NCBI RefSeq assembly: GCF_017591425.1
Contig: NW_024466599.1
Span: 22,916,001-22,980,000, forward strand
Origin: Ochotona curzoniae
Lineage: Eukaryota; Chordata; Mammalia; Lagomorpha; Ochotonidae
Length of the DNA stretch: 64,000 nucleotides
Direction: 5' to 3'
A model generated the notes under the pieces. That model was not told where the DNA came from and did not search any database. It saw only the letters and a program-made list of their open reading frames with translations. Below, piece by piece: positions 36,833-48,701 of the stretch. Within the stretch, counting starts at the first letter, position 1; each line of letters begins with the position of its first letter. The position numbers and the translations under genes were made by a program.

Positions 36833-37152
36833 TGAGACTGGTGCTGTGATGCAGTTGGCCAATCTTGCCCCCTCTGTTGCCATCATTCTGTACTGTCACT
36901 GGTTCCTGTTCTAACCCTTCAATTTCAGATCCAGCTCTCTGCTTATAGCCTGGGAGGCAGCGGAGGATGGCTCAAGTCCTTCGGCCCTGTACTCACATGG
37001 GAGACCCCAATGAAGCTCCAGGTTTCTGGCTACAAATCAGCTCAGCTCTGGCCATTGTAGTTGTTTGAGAAGTTGATAGAGGATCTTCTTTCTCTCTCTG
37101 TATTTCCCCTTCACAATATAACTCCATCTTTTAAATAAAAATAAAAAATCTT
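36833..37152 (+). mobile_element. CSINE, sense, with target-site duplication
   Basis: GAGACTGGTGCTGTGATGC head and a TTAAATAAAAATAAAAAATC tail. AAATGGGAACCTG (near 36822) and AAATGGGATCCTG (near 37158) flank it with one change. Confidence 0.85.
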
Positions 37153-37184
37153 AAAATAAATGGGATCCTGCTGTTTGTATTGTG

Positions 37185-37282
37185 TTATTCTTTTATATCT
37201 TGATATAAAAGATATAATGATATATCTTATATATTGATATCAAGATATAAAAGAATAACTATCAAGATATAAAAGAATAACT
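37185..37282. repeat. Perfect 22-bp inverted repeat plus tandem copy
   Basis: The arm at 37185-37206 is the exact reverse complement of 37237-37258 (22 of 22, about 30-base AT-rich loop). The unit at 37239-37260, starting ATCAAGATATAAAAG, is repeated exactly at 37261-37282. Confidence 0.95.
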
Positions 37283-37365
37283 CTGTAAGTTATACACCAG
37301 TATCTGTGGATCTAGCTCATTTATTGTAAAAGCTTTGCGTCACTGTTGAAAGAGGTGCTATCATT

Positions 37366-37697
37366 TTTTTTTTTTTAAAGATTTATTTTTATTATTTTTT
37401 CATTGGAAAGGCAGATATACAGAGAGGAGAGACAGAGAGGAAGATCTTCCGTCCAATGATTCACACTCCAGGTGAGCGCAACGGCCGATGCTATGCCGAT
37501 CCGAAGCCAGGAGCCTCTTGCGGGTCTCCCACGCGGGTGCAGGTTCCCAAAGCCTGGGGCCATCCTTGACTGCTTTCCCAGGCCACAGGCAGGGAGCTGG
37601 AAGGGAAGTGGGGCTGCCGGGATAGAACCAGCGCCCATATGGGATCCCGGGCGTGCAAGGTGAGGACCTTAACTACTGCGCCACTGTGCCGGGCCCC
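37366..37697 (-). mobile_element. Young CSINE, antisense, with target-site duplication
   Basis: It is full length and near consensus, with an exact 13-bp duplication GAGGTGCTATCAT at 37352-37364 and 37698-37710. Head CACTGTGCCGGGCCCC. Confidence 0.96.
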
Positions 37698-37884
37698 GAG
37701 GTGCTATCATCTTAACCAATCCCCTCAATTTGAAGATGCTATCTGATTTTTATTTTAATTTACACATTATGGTTCTGATTATATGCATTAAGTTATTATG
37801 ATTAACAATTATAATATAAGAAATAATAGAAAAACATATAAGTAATACATTCTAGTCTCCTCAGAGTGATTTTCCTTTTAGAAT

Positions 37885-38190
37885 CATTTATCTTTATTTG
37901 CAAAGCAGATTTACACAGAGGAGAGACTGAGAGAAAAAGAGATTTTCCATCCTCTTGTTCATTCCCCAAATGACCACAATGGCTGGAGCTGAACCTGTTT
38001 GAAACCAGGAGCCAGAAGCCAGGGGCTTCTTCTGAATCAACCACCTATAGAGGGTTGCAAGGACTTGAGCCATCCTCCAGTGCTTTCCCAGGCTGCAAGC
38101 AGGCAGCTGGATCATTAGTGGAGCAGCCAGGATCAAGCTGGCAGCCATTTGGGGTACTGGTGCCACAAGATAATTAGCCTGTTGAGCTAC
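37885..38190 (-). mobile_element. CSINE, antisense
   Basis: ATCTTTATTTGCAAAGCAGA tail, ACAATGGCTGGAGCTGAACC middle and a degraded head at CTGTTGAGCTACC. Confidence 0.83.
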
Positions 38191-38192
38191 CC

Positions 38193-38538
38193 TTATTTTA
38201 TTTACTTATTTACTTATTTGTTTATTTATTTTTTAATTTAAAAAAGCTGATTTACAGAGAGAGATGGAGAGACACAGAGAGAAATCTTCCATTCCTTGGT
38301 TCACTTCCCAAATGGCTGCAATAGCTGAAGCTAAGCTGATCTAAACCTAGGACCAGGAAATTCAGATCTCCCATGTAGGTATAGGGGTCCTTTTACTTGG
38401 ACCATCTTCCACTGCTTTCCAAGGCACATTTAGGGCACTGCATCAGAAGCAGAGCAGCTGGGTTTTGAAGCGATTCCCCTATGGGACGCCAGCATTGCAG
38501 GTGGGGGCTTCACCGAACTGCATCATGACAGAGGCCCC
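38193..38538 (-). mobile_element. Old CSINE with TTTA repeat, antisense
   Basis: A TTTA-type simple repeat (38195-38232) precedes AAAGCTGATTTACAGAGAG; the head ends CATGACAGAGGCCCC. Confidence 0.83.
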
Positions 38539-38669
38539 AAATTAGAGTGATTTCTTTCCCCGATTCCCAGTCCTCGTTTTCACTGAGCAGCCTCTCTTCA
38601 TTCTGCTTGGCACCTTCGTTGCCCAACCTACTGATTGTTTCTGGACATTGAGACTGGATAGCTGAGTAT

Positions 38670-38775
38670 CCCCTTTTTGACAAGCTTGAATGTGAGCTTC
38701 TTGAGGGATGATTTTCTTCATTGTCCTTATTTTAATGTTCCCAGAATGGTCACTTAGTAGATGTTTACTAAATTC
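38670..38775 (+). mobile_element. L2 3' remnant
   Basis: TTGAATGTGAGCTTCTTGAG followed by GGTCACTTAGTAGATGTTTA is the L2 3' end pattern. Confidence 0.6.
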
Positions 38776-39344
38776 TGATCTGGAAAAAAAAATGAAATTT
38801 GAACTACCAGCTTATTAGCAGGGCTAATTGAGAATTTGCTAAGTTAAAGATTGTTTTGGTGATCTGAGAGCTGTGGAGGCCAGTGTTTCTGGGGTCAGTC
38901 CAGTACCTTTTCAGTGTGGTAACAAGCCCTAGTGCCAGAGCTACCAGGAAACAGGCAGTGGTTGCCAGCAGCTGAGGCTAAGGCAGAATTCCCAGGGGCG
39001 CTTCCCTGGGGGCTGGCTGCGATTTAATTAAGGAGAGGGAAAAAATAAAAAGGCTTGCCCATTTTTTCCTATGGGGTTTCCTAAAAATAATATTGAATTA
39101 ATGTGTAAATCATTGTTCTTTGCGATCATCAAAAGTGATAAGAGATGGGAGTTCATGAATGGGCTCCTAAACTGGAAATAGATACACGCTGTATACTTCA
39201 GCACACCAGAAAACAGCACCTTTTGTCTGTATAAAGAACTGATGTTTTGTTTGTATTAAAGGCTCCTTTCTGTGTTCATGTCTCAGAATATTCTTGTTCT
39301 TTGTATATTTTCTCATATCTTCTTCACAAAATATAATCATTCCC

Positions 39345-39545
39345 TCCCTCTGCACGCCGCCCCTGGCTCCCCCCCCCCCCCCCCCCGCCGCCCCTCTGCC
39401 CGCTGCCCCTGGCCCTGGCCACTGGCCACGGCCCCGGCCCTCTGCCCCCCGCCCCAGTACCCCACCCCTCTGCCTGCTGCCCCTGGCCCCGGCCCTGCCC
39501 CTCTACCCGCTGCCTCTGGCCCCGGCCCTGCCCTTCTCTGCCCAT
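39345..39545. repeat. C-rich low-complexity tract with 18-C run
   Basis: About 200 bases of C-rich sequence, built of loose CTCTGCCCGCTGCCCCTGG and CCCCGGCCCTGCC units, with an uninterrupted 18-C run at 39369-39386. The complementary strand is therefore G-run-rich. It lies deep in an intron, about 3.3 kb from exon G. Confidence 0.93.
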
Positions 39546-39982
39546 GTAATACTTGGCAGGCTTGGATGTAGCCTAGAGGTGGAACTGTTTTTGTGAATGG
39601 AGAATCTACGATTCTGGGGCTAATGAAAGACTGAAGTCAACGTGGAGCACTTGATCCAGTAACTGAAGCTCACTTAGTTGTGTTTGGCTTGCCAATATTT
39701 TGATAGGATTTTAGAATTTGAAAAACTTCATTTGATGTTCATGCTTATTTTGAATATATTTATCCTAAAAGCAAGGTGCTTTATGAGGCAGATTGTAGTT
39801 TGCAGCTGTTCAAGTCTTGATAATATTACTTTAGAAAAATTTTTAAACATTTCTCCTAAGAATTTTTTTGATTTAAGGAGCAAAAATTAAACTCAGATTG
39901 GCCATTTGACAGAAACTTACTTGTTGTTACAGCTGTGAAACCTATGAGTATTCCAGGCTCAGTCTCAGAAAGAAAGTCATGG

Positions 39983-40160
39983 TGGAGCCAGTGGTGGTGG
40001 CACACTGGGTTAAAGCACTGCCTGTGGTGCTGCCATTCTTTATGAATGCCAGTTCAAGTCCTAGCTGCTCTGCTTGCTGCTGCTTGGGGAGTGGACCAGC
40101 AGAGAGCTCTCAGAAAATGTCCATAACTCTGCCTTTCAAACAAATAAATAAGTCTTCCTA
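39983..40160 (+). mobile_element. Old CSINE with internal deletion, sense
   Basis: The head region GGTGGTGGCACACTGGG and GTTCAAGTCCTAGCTGC is followed directly by the 3' part (TGCTTGGGGAGTGGACCAGC) and an AACAAATAAATAAGTCTT tail. The central ~100 bases are missing. Confidence 0.75.
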
Positions 40161-40171
40161 AAAGTTCATGA

Positions 40172-40450
40172 GAGGACTGTGGCTGTTGTGTAGGATGTTA
40201 AGCCATCACCTGTGTTGCCAGAGTCCTGTGTGGGAGCTGGTTCAAACCCTGGCTGCTTCTCTTTGGATGATGCTCCTTGCTAATGAGCCTGGGCAAGCAG
40301 TGCAGGATGGCCCAATTGTCTGGGCCCCTGCACCTACATGAGAGACTCAAAACAGGCTCTCGGCTCCTGGCTTCATCCTGACCCAGCCTTGGTGACTAGA
40401 AGACTGTATCACCCCCTCTCTCTGTAACTCTGCCTTTCAGATAAGTAAAA
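40172..40450 (+). mobile_element. Old CSINE, sense
   Basis: CTGGTTCAAACCCTGGC, CTTGCTAATGAGCCTGGGC and CTCTGTAACTCTGCCTTTCA occur in order. Confidence 0.78.
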
Positions 40451-40689
40451 GTGGATCTCTGTTTTTCACCTTCATTCTCAGCTCTGCTTTTCTTTGTGTT
40501 CTTGCTATCACAAAATTGTTGTCAGGTAAGTGCCAGATTGCATTGTCTGTGGACTTCACAATCTTAGAGGAAGAGAGATTATGTTTTTGCTGTGGTGAAA
40601 GTTCAGCTCCCTAACCTGCTGTGCTTGACTTGTCTGGTGGGTAGGAGAGCAGCTCTGCTGGCCTCATTTCTGTGTTGAGGAATTGAATG

Positions 40690-41175
40690 TGTTAGTATTC
40701 ATGGAATGCTTGAAACAGTGCTTGGCACACACTGGACCCTCAATGTTGACTGTTGTTGTTCTCACTTTATGGGAGGGAAACTTGAGGTATTAAGAAAGGT
40801 AAAACTGGGCCCGGCAGCATGGTCTAGCGGCTAAAGTCCTTGCCTTGAGCATGCTGGGATCGCATATGGGCGCCGGTTCTAATCCCGGCTGCTCCACTTC
40901 CCATCCAGCTCCCTGCTTGTGGCCTGGAAGAACAGTTGAGGACAGTCCAAAGCCTTGGGATCCTGCACCCACGTGGGAGACCTGGAGGAAGTTCCTGGCT
41001 CGCGGCTTCAGATCGACACAGCACCGGCCTTTGTGATCACTTGGGGAGTGAATCATTGGATGGAGGATCTTCCTCTCTGTCTCTCCTCCTCTCTGTATAT
41101 CTGACTTTGTAATAAAAAATAAATCTTGACAACAACAAAAAAAGGTAAAACTGCCCAGTCTTTGTCTTTCCTATC
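40690..41175 (+). mobile_element. MIR/L2-like remnant split by a SINE
   Basis: AGTGCTTGGCACACACTGG and CTCAATGTTGACTGTTG before the SINE, then GCCCAGTCTTTGTCTTTCC after it, look like one old element interrupted at 40807. Identity is uncertain. Confidence 0.45.
40807..41140 (+). mobile_element. CSINE, sense, with target-site duplication
   Basis: A complete copy from GGGCCCGGCAGCATGG to AAAAAATAAATCTTGAC, flanked by the 13-bp AAAGGTAAAACTG at 40795-40807 and 41141-41153. Confidence 0.95.
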
Positions 41176-41454
41176 TGATCAGAAGCAGTCATAACTGCAT
41201 GGGAAGCCTAAAGCACACTGGAATAATTACATGTGTAGTGTGCTGTTGTACTTTTCAAATATGCACATTATGAAAACATACTGCTTCTTTTCACTATAAT
41301 TCACCTGCATTACTGATGTGTGTGCATATTGGCATGTGTGTGAGTGTTAGAAAGTTATGGGGAACTATGTTAGGATTTTCTCACGTAATTGCAGCTGTCC
41401 TTTTGTTTGTTGGAGTAGTTTATACAAAGCTGTGTATCAATACCACCATTTAAT

Positions 41455-41652
41455 TAATTATGTATTATTGTTTTACTGAACACTCATGTTAAATAATCCT
41501 GCTAAGTAGGCATTATTTGCATTTTTACCTATGAACAAATGAAGAGGAAAAAATTATAAGCAGTTTACCCAAGGCCTTATACTAAGATCAGAATTCAAGG
41601 CAAATCTACTTGATTTTGAAGTCTGTGTTTTTCTCCACCATGCCATACCGTT
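41455..41652 (+). mobile_element. MIR remnant
   Basis: AATCCTGCTAAGTAGGCATT, TTACCTATGAACAAATGAAG, AGTTTACCCAAGGCC and GAATTCAAGGCAAATCTACT, then CTCCACCATGCCATACC, follow the MIR order. Confidence 0.72.
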
Positions 41653-42717
41653 TTCAGAAAGCTGTGAGAACTGACTTCAGAAGGCGAAATGCTATCAGTA
41701 GGGGATCGGTATGGCTGGGAGGGAAGGAGTTGGATGGACAGAGACAAGAAGGAGCAGTTGGAGCCTTGGGTGAGAATGACCATGCTTGTCGCAGAGCTCA
41801 GCCTCTCCGAGGCCTACAGGCTCTGTGGGAAGGGAAGGAAATGCCAGGCACACAATGTCAGGATATGGTCTGAGTGGGAAAAGAACCCCTAAGTGGATGA
41901 GTGGAATTGGCTTGTGATAAGGCCATGAAACAAAGCTTCCACAGGCATGCCAAAGCTGAGGCTAGATATAAAGTGCATGATAACAGTTAGCAAAGAATCA
42001 ACAATGACTAATTCATAGATTAAAAAGTGAGGCAAGTGAAATACAGAGTAAAATAAACTTTGTTACTGATAGGAAGATGTGAAGAAATCCAGAAAGTGGT
42101 AGAAAAGTGAGAAATACGTTATGGGAAAGGAACTTATTAGCAGTATGTGGTAAAACATATCCTTTTAAAGCGCACATCCAGAGGCACCCAGCTGTGAACT
42201 TCAGTCAGTGCAGAGGGACAAGTTTAAGTTCTTTGGATAGAATCAGATTATAAGGACTAGGGTAATGCTTTAGTTTTCCCGGGCGGAAATCCTATGCACA
42301 ACTTAGCAGCCTTGGCAGAATTTCCAAAAATGACCTGAATACATGTGTCCATTGCCAGGAAACTGGTTAAAATAGAGTTCTTCAGTCTAGTTGGGGAGAA
42401 AATGGGTATTGATGGGGCCATGGGCATGCTGGGGAAAGACTGTGTAAGCAGACATAGCTTGCTCATCTTAGCAACGGCAGAGGTTTCTCTGTCATCCCCA
42501 GGTACGTACAGCACAGAGGCTGACGGTCTCCCAGGTCTGGAGGCCTGTGCTGTGACGTAACTGGGGTTAGGTACGCAGTGACAGCTTTGACGTCATTGCA
42601 GTGGAAGGTGTGTTTCCTGGGGCCAGTTGGACTTGAGCTTTGCATTTCGTTGACGCCTACTCAGGAAAGTAAATAGTGGTTAGTGACTAGTACGTTATGA
42701 GTCCAGGAGCCTTAATT

Positions 42718-43055
42718 AAAAAAAAATATATCTTTTTGTTTGAAAGGCGGATTGTTTTTACGGAGAGAAGAGACAGGGGGGAGGGGGGAGAGAAAGAGAG
42801 AGATTGAGATATTTTCTAACTGCTGGTTCACTCCCCAGATGGCCACAGTGGTCAGAGCTGAGCTGATGTGAACCTGGAAAGCAGGAGCTTTCTTCGAATC
42901 CCCCGTGTGGTGCTAGGCACCTAGGACTTGGCCCGTTACCTGTTACTTCCCTGAGCCATGAACAGAGACGGAGCAGCTACAGTATGAATCAGAGCCCATG
43001 TGGGATGCTGGTGCTTGCAGGCAGAGGATTAGCCGGCTGTGCCACCGTGCCAGCA
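42718..43055 (-). mobile_element. CSINE, antisense
   Basis: A TTTTTGTTTGAAAGGCGGAT tail, a G/A-rich stretch, CTGCTGGTTCACTCCCCAG and CCACCGTGCCAGCAG head. Confidence 0.82.
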
Positions 43056-44423
43056 GTTCTACGTTATTTCCCCCTCAGAAGTAAGAATTCAAAGCAGTGG
43101 CGTCTCCACAGTGCATGAGGGAGGCCGGATGTATTTACAAGACAGGGAACATGAACAGTATCAAACGTGAGTGTGGGCCACCCTCACAGGGAGATGTCCT
43201 GGGTGGCTCAGCGTTGCTGGGGAGGAGGAAGATGGCGAGAGGAGGCTAGATAAGGTCTCCTGGCCTGGTGAAGTTCAGAGAGAACCCCTCTTTAGCTATT
43301 AGTCTCTTACGAGAAATAAAGGATGAAACTCGTAATCAAATGGGAAGTGAAGAAAGGCCATCACACCTACACTAGGCCATCGCGGCACGTCTCTGCGCTC
43401 TCCGTGTTCAGTGAGGCTGATCGTCCCCGGGAGCACAGAGTCAGCAGCGAGGATATATCACATGAAGAAACATGACGGGATGGTGAACTTAGAATAACAT
43501 TTAATTTTTTTCATTATGTATTTGTGTTGATTGTAATTTTCTAGCACAGATTTACTGTGATGCAGTAAGTTTTTTACATGTAGCCATACCCCCACTGCTA
43601 TTTTACAAAAACACCCGTTACCACAATAGGTGTATTTTTTCATATAAACTTCATAAACCACTTTTCTCCCAAATGTAAATGAGTTATGATCAGTAGATTA
43701 AAAAGCAGACATTTTGCTAATGGATCTCTTTTATCAGTAGTGCAGTAGATACACTTTCTTGACACTGATTCCTCATAGCATGTAACAGTCACATATGTGT
43801 TCCCTGATGTTTTTATACTTGTTCCAATAAAATAAGTTTAAGAAATGGTAATAAAAAGGGGTAGAGGGTGGTGCCTTAATAAGCACACAGGTTTGAGGTT
43901 GGTGGAGTCCACTGCTCATGAAGCTTTTCCTGTTATTCTCATCATTAACACGTGGCCTTCAACTTCACTGTGACTGCTGTGGCATCTCCTCCTTCCTGGT
44001 CCTGTATGAGGCACAGGTGGCTCCTGGGAAGGTGGGCACATCACAGGACAGCTGAGGGGACGGAGTTAGGATGCAGGATTGGCGGAATTTTCAACCCACG
44101 TGTCCGTGCCGGCCTGCCTGCTCTGTTCTCCTGTGTCGGGTAGACTCAGCTCCTTTAGGTGTCTCAGATAGGATGACACTAGAAATTCAAAATGCTCAGT
44201 TAGCTTTTAATCAAATATTTGGGAATCTTTGTACTTCAGAATATTTTCAGATTATAGACAGGTCAAGTCACTCTCATTTCCTAATCACTTAATAGCTGAT
44301 TCTATAAAGGAACTTTTAAGTAATTTCTTAAACTTTGAGCAAGCTCCCTGGAGAAATTTTGGCAGAAAGTTGTAGGTCAGTCAGATGTAGGAAAGTCACA
44401 AGAGCTTGTATTTCTAATCTATT

Positions 44424-44751
44424 TTTTTTAAAAGATTTGTTTATTTTTATTGGAAAGACAGATATACAGAGAAGAAGATACAGAGAGAAATACTTTCCAT
44501 GTGCTTATTCACTCTCCAAGTGGCCACAATGGGCAGACCTGAGCCAATTCGAAGCTGGGAGCCAGGAGCCTCCTGCCAGTCGTCCAAATGGGTGCAGGGT
44601 CCAAAGGTTTCACATCATCCTCCATTGTTATCCCAGGCCACAAGTAGGAGCTGGATGGGAGGTGGAGCAACTGGGACATGAATCTGGACTTATATGAGAT
44701 CCCAGTGCATAAAAGGTGAGGATTTAGCAACTAGGCTACCTCACTGGGCCC
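44424..44751 (-). mobile_element. CSINE, antisense
   Basis: TTTTAAAAGATTTGTTTATT tail to a CTCACTGGGCCC head. Confidence 0.9.
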
Positions 44752-44815
44752 TTGTTTGTTTTTGTTTTTAGAAATTTTTATTTGCAAGTCTTTTTAAAAA
44801 ATTTATTTATTTGAT

Positions 44816-44972
44816 GGGCCCGGCGCGATGGCACAGTGATTAAGGTCCTCGCCTTGCACGCCCAGGATCCCATATGGGCGCCGGTTCTAATCCCGGCAGC
44901 CCTGCTTCCCATCCAGCTCCCTGCCTGTGGCCTGGGAAAGCAGTCGAGGACAGCCCAAGGCTTTGGGACCCT
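44816..44972 (+). mobile_element. Young CSINE head half, 3'-truncated, sense
   Basis: Near-consensus GGGCCCGGCGCGATGG through GGTTCTAATCCCGGCAGCC to TTTGGGACCCTGCTG, then an abrupt end with no tail. Confidence 0.92.
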
Positions 44973-45705
44973 GCTGTCTCCTCTGGTCTTTCCTATTTTG
45001 GAGCGTGTCAGAGAATCCAAGACATTATCTTCCAGAAGTATCTAGGAGTTTCTGAAATACGTAAACACTTGTTAGCTAGTTAGCAAGTCTGGAAATACTG
45101 GATAAGTAATGTTTTTCGTAGTTACAGCAACTATAGTAAACGACTTTAGTTTTATTTTAAAATAAAATCTTTTGTAGTACTTAGGAATTAGTAAAAGCAG
45201 ATTTTATGATGTACCATTTGATGTTTTTATATCAAATGAGCGTTAGTTACCTTTCTTTCTAAAAATGGCATTGATTAAAGGAACCTGCCACCCTGTGCGT
45301 GGGTACTGCATCGAGGTCTGCGTGTATGTGTTGTGAATGTCTGTATGCAGCCAGAGGTCATTGTTCTCGCCTCTCTTGTCATAACTAAGCAGTGTCGGGC
45401 AGAAACACACAATGTTTTTACTGTTATGTTTCTGTGAAGTAAGGCCAGAAAACTTTACAAATATTTTGACCCAGCTGGTCTAATGTTTCTCAGTTTGTTC
45501 TGATTTGACTAAAATCTTGGCTTGCCAAGGCAGTGATGTGTAGTGAGTGCCTTCTCGCACCTGGGCTCACTCCAGGGCTCGTAGACGAGCAGCGTCGCCT
45601 GCGTTTGAGTATCCCTCGGGGAGGCGCTTCCTCTGCTTAGAACCTGGCATCTCCTGTCTTGGACTTGGTCTGTGATATGTTACACTCCTTTCATCCCCTC
45701 CACCT

Positions 45706-46022
45706 TTTTTTTAATAAAGGTGTTTATTTGAAAGAAGAATTACAAAGAAGAATTAGGTTATATGTGTTTATTTTCTCCCCGAATGCTACAACACTCAGGA
45801 CTGGACCAGGTGGAAGCCAGGAGCTAGGAACTCTGGCTTGATCTCCCTCACAGGTGGCAAGGGCACCGGGGCTGGACCAGCCTCTCTTGCTTTCCCACAT
45901 GTGTTGATAAGGAACTAGGCTGGAAATGGAGTGGCCCGGATGTGAGCTGGCACTCTAGGAAGGATGCTGTATGATGTCAGTGTGGCAAGAGACAGCTTTA
46001 CCCACTGCATGACAGTGTCAGC
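45706..46022 (-). mobile_element. Old CSINE, antisense
   Basis: TTAATAAAGGTGTTTATTTG tail, GGTGGAAGCCAGGAGCTAGG middle and ATGACAGTGTCAGC head. Confidence 0.78.
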
Positions 46023-46288
46023 GATCGCATTTCTTTTGTCCTGAAGAAGTTTTAGTTGCTTTCTCTCGCTTTGCTTTGAGATTTTCAATTTTAAAAATCA
46101 TCTTCGCAAATAAGATTTCAAATTTATCTAACAAATACAAGTATAGCACAAGCTGTCCTTTGTTTTGTCCTGAAGTTTTGCAAAATAAATTGCCAACAGG
46201 GAGCCTTATCATCCTATGGTGGTACAAAGACATTTGTTACATAGCCCAGTGTGCACATATCAGCAGTTTCTAGTTAAGCTAAGTTTGT

Positions 46289-46595
46289 GGGGCTGACGTG
46301 GGGCTCAGTTGGTTAATCCTCATGTGTAGGCACCAGATCCCATATGGGCACTGGTTTTAGTCCTGGCTGCTCTACTTCCGATCCAGCTCCCTTCTAACAG
46401 CCTGGGAAAGCAGTGTGGACCCTTCACTCATTTGGGATACCCTGAAGAACTCTCGGCTCCTGGCTTTGGATCAGCTCAGCTCAAACTGTTGTGATCATTT
46501 GGGGAGTGAACCAGTAGATGGAAGATCTTTCTCTATCTCTCTTCTCTATAAATGTGCCTTTCAAATAAAAATAAATAAATCTGTTTTTTTTAAAG
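46289..46595 (+). mobile_element. CSINE, sense
   Basis: GGGGCTGACGTGGGGCTCAG head, CCTGGGAAAGCAGTGTGG middle and AATAAAAATAAATAAATCTG tail. Confidence 0.87.
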
Positions 46596-47295
46596 ACGAG
46601 TTTATGAAGACCAATTGAGTAGTAAAAATCAACTTTGGTACTACTTTATGAAGAAAAGGCGTGGTAGCCTATGTTAAGAGGTCCAAGTGTATCAGACACA
46701 GGCACACACTTCGCAGTAACTGGAGGATGAAGGGGCAGGTACTGCCGTGCAGGTGTCCGTGCAGGAGTTTCCGAGTGTGTCTGTATTCACTTTGATGCTG
46801 AGAGGAGTTTCAGAAGTCTGGAAGGATTCCTCGGTGCCTGCAGTGCACTGTGGTGTTCGGGGGGCCTAGCCGAGTGAATGCCAGGTGTACAGCTCTGCTG
46901 CTGTGGTGCGAGTGGGTTTGCTCTCTGACATCTCTTTTCCTCCGACTTAGTCCTGAGAAATCCTAAATTTTAGTCCTGAGAAGTCGTAAATCCTAAGATT
47001 TTTCTCTGATAATTATTAGGAAGTGCCATTGTCGGAGTGGCATTGCAGTCATCTGGTAGGCATGCCAGTGAACGGTTTGCCTTAGGAGAAGTGCACTGGC
47101 GTATCAATAAGACTGGTTCTTTGACAAAATTATTGTAGGAACTCTTGATTTTAAAGAAAAAATGTTTTCCTGGTAAGTTTTAATTTAGGTATTTATGTCA
47201 AAGATGATTTTATTTTCTCTGCATCTAAATATACTTTATTCATTTATTTTTTTGATCAACTAAAGATGTGAAAGGAATTTAGAAGTAAGATAACA

Positions 47296-47600
47296 GAGGC
47301 TGGCACAGTGGCACTGCAGGCCAATCATCTACTCTGTGGTGGCAGCATCCAGTATGAACACTGCCTCTGTCCTGGCTGTTCTATTTCCCATCCGTCTCTC
47401 TGCTTGTGACTTAGTTGGGTAGCAGCGAGTAGCCCAAGTTTTTGGGCATGTGGGAGAACCAGAGGAGACTCCAGGCTCCTGGCTTCAGAACAGCTTGGAT
47501 CCAGCCATTGTGGCCTTTAGGGGAGTGAACCAGTGGATGGGAGTTTTCTAACTCTCTTTCTCTCTCTGTAAAATCTGCCTTTCAAACAATAAATCAGTCA
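47296..47600 (+). mobile_element. CSINE, sense
   Basis: GAGGCTGGCACAGTGGC head, GTGGGAGAACCAGAGGAG middle and TTTCAAACAATAAATCAG tail. Confidence 0.83.
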
Positions 47601-47641
47601 AGCAAGATGAACATAAAAATATAGATTAAAAATTAGACAAG

Positions 47642-47984
47642 AGGCCCAGCACGGTAGCCCAGAGGTTAGAGTCCTCACCTTGAATGCACTGGAATCCCAT
47701 ATGGGCACCTTTTTAAATCCCGGAGGCCCCACTTCCCATCCAGCTCCCTGCTTGTGACCTGGGAAAGCAGTTAGAGGATGGTCCAAAGCCTCGGGACCCT
47801 GCACCCACGTGTAGTGCCCGAAGAGGTTCCTGGCTTCCGACTTCGGATTGGCGCAGCTCCAGCCTTTGCAGTTGTTTAGGGAGTGAATCAATGGACAGGA
47901 GATCTTCCTCTCTGTTTCTCCTCCTCTCTGTATATCTGCCTTTCCAATAAAAAGAAATATATCCTTAAAAATAAATAAATAAAA
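47642..47984 (+). mobile_element. CSINE, sense
   Basis: GGCCCAGCACGGTAGCC head to AAAAATAAATAAATAAAAAT tail. AAAAATTAGACAAG and AAAAATTAGGAAG flank it. Confidence 0.91.
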
Positions 47985-48319
47985 ATTAGGAAGATAAGTT
48001 ATTGTGACACTATTTCAAATAAATCTGAAATAGGTAGATTTTTTTAGTCAGCCTTTTTAATCAGCCTTTTTTCTTTGATTGTTTTCAATTTTTTGATTAA
48101 CAGCTAATGCTTATACATTTTTATTGGATTCAGTGCAGCATTTAATCACAGCATAAACCAAACAAGCCAGGCAGCTAGCCTGGGCATTTTTTTTTCTCTG
48201 TGTTTGTAGCCCACACCGGCTGCATTTAAAAAAATTTTTTTTTAAAAATAAATTTAAAGAAATTCAGGAGAAAACCCACATATTTATTACCTTCTCCAAA
48301 ATGACTGGAGTTCTTTTAT

Positions 48320-48608
48320 TATTACTTATTTTTTATATGTATAAATACACATATCAAGTAACTTATATTTAGTTACTTGAAAGTGGGAGTTACATACAGA
48401 GAGAGATATTTTCCATCTATGGGTTAACTCTCTAGATGGCCACCAGTTGGGGCTAGGCCGTGCTGAAGCCAGGAGCTTCTTCTGGGTCTCCCGCATGGAT
48501 TGCAGGAGTCGAAGGAATAGCACCATCTTTTAATGCTTTCGCAGAAACGTTGGCAGGATGCTGGTGTAGCAGGTGTTGGTGTAAGCCTCTGTACCGTGAC
48601 TCCTGCCC
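48320..48608 (-). mobile_element. Old CSINE, antisense, near exon H
   Basis: GCTGAAGCCAGGAGCTTCTT and GTACCGTGACTCCTGCCCC are recognisable. It ends about 95 bases before the exon H acceptor. Confidence 0.72.
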
Positions 48609-48701
48609 CATGACTTGAGTTCTTGCTTATGTGTTCATTTGTAAACTTTTACAGTAAGAATCTTAGTGACAGATTCTGATTATGTTGTGATTATATTTCA
48701 G

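Noticed and set aside
39272..39596. Proline/alanine-rich frames across the C-rich tract
   Set aside because: They are a direct product of the CCC/GCC-rich low-complexity sequence.
40807..40880. tRNA-like A and B box sequence
   Set aside because: These are the internal promoter relics of the SINE head, present in most copies, not a functional tRNA gene.
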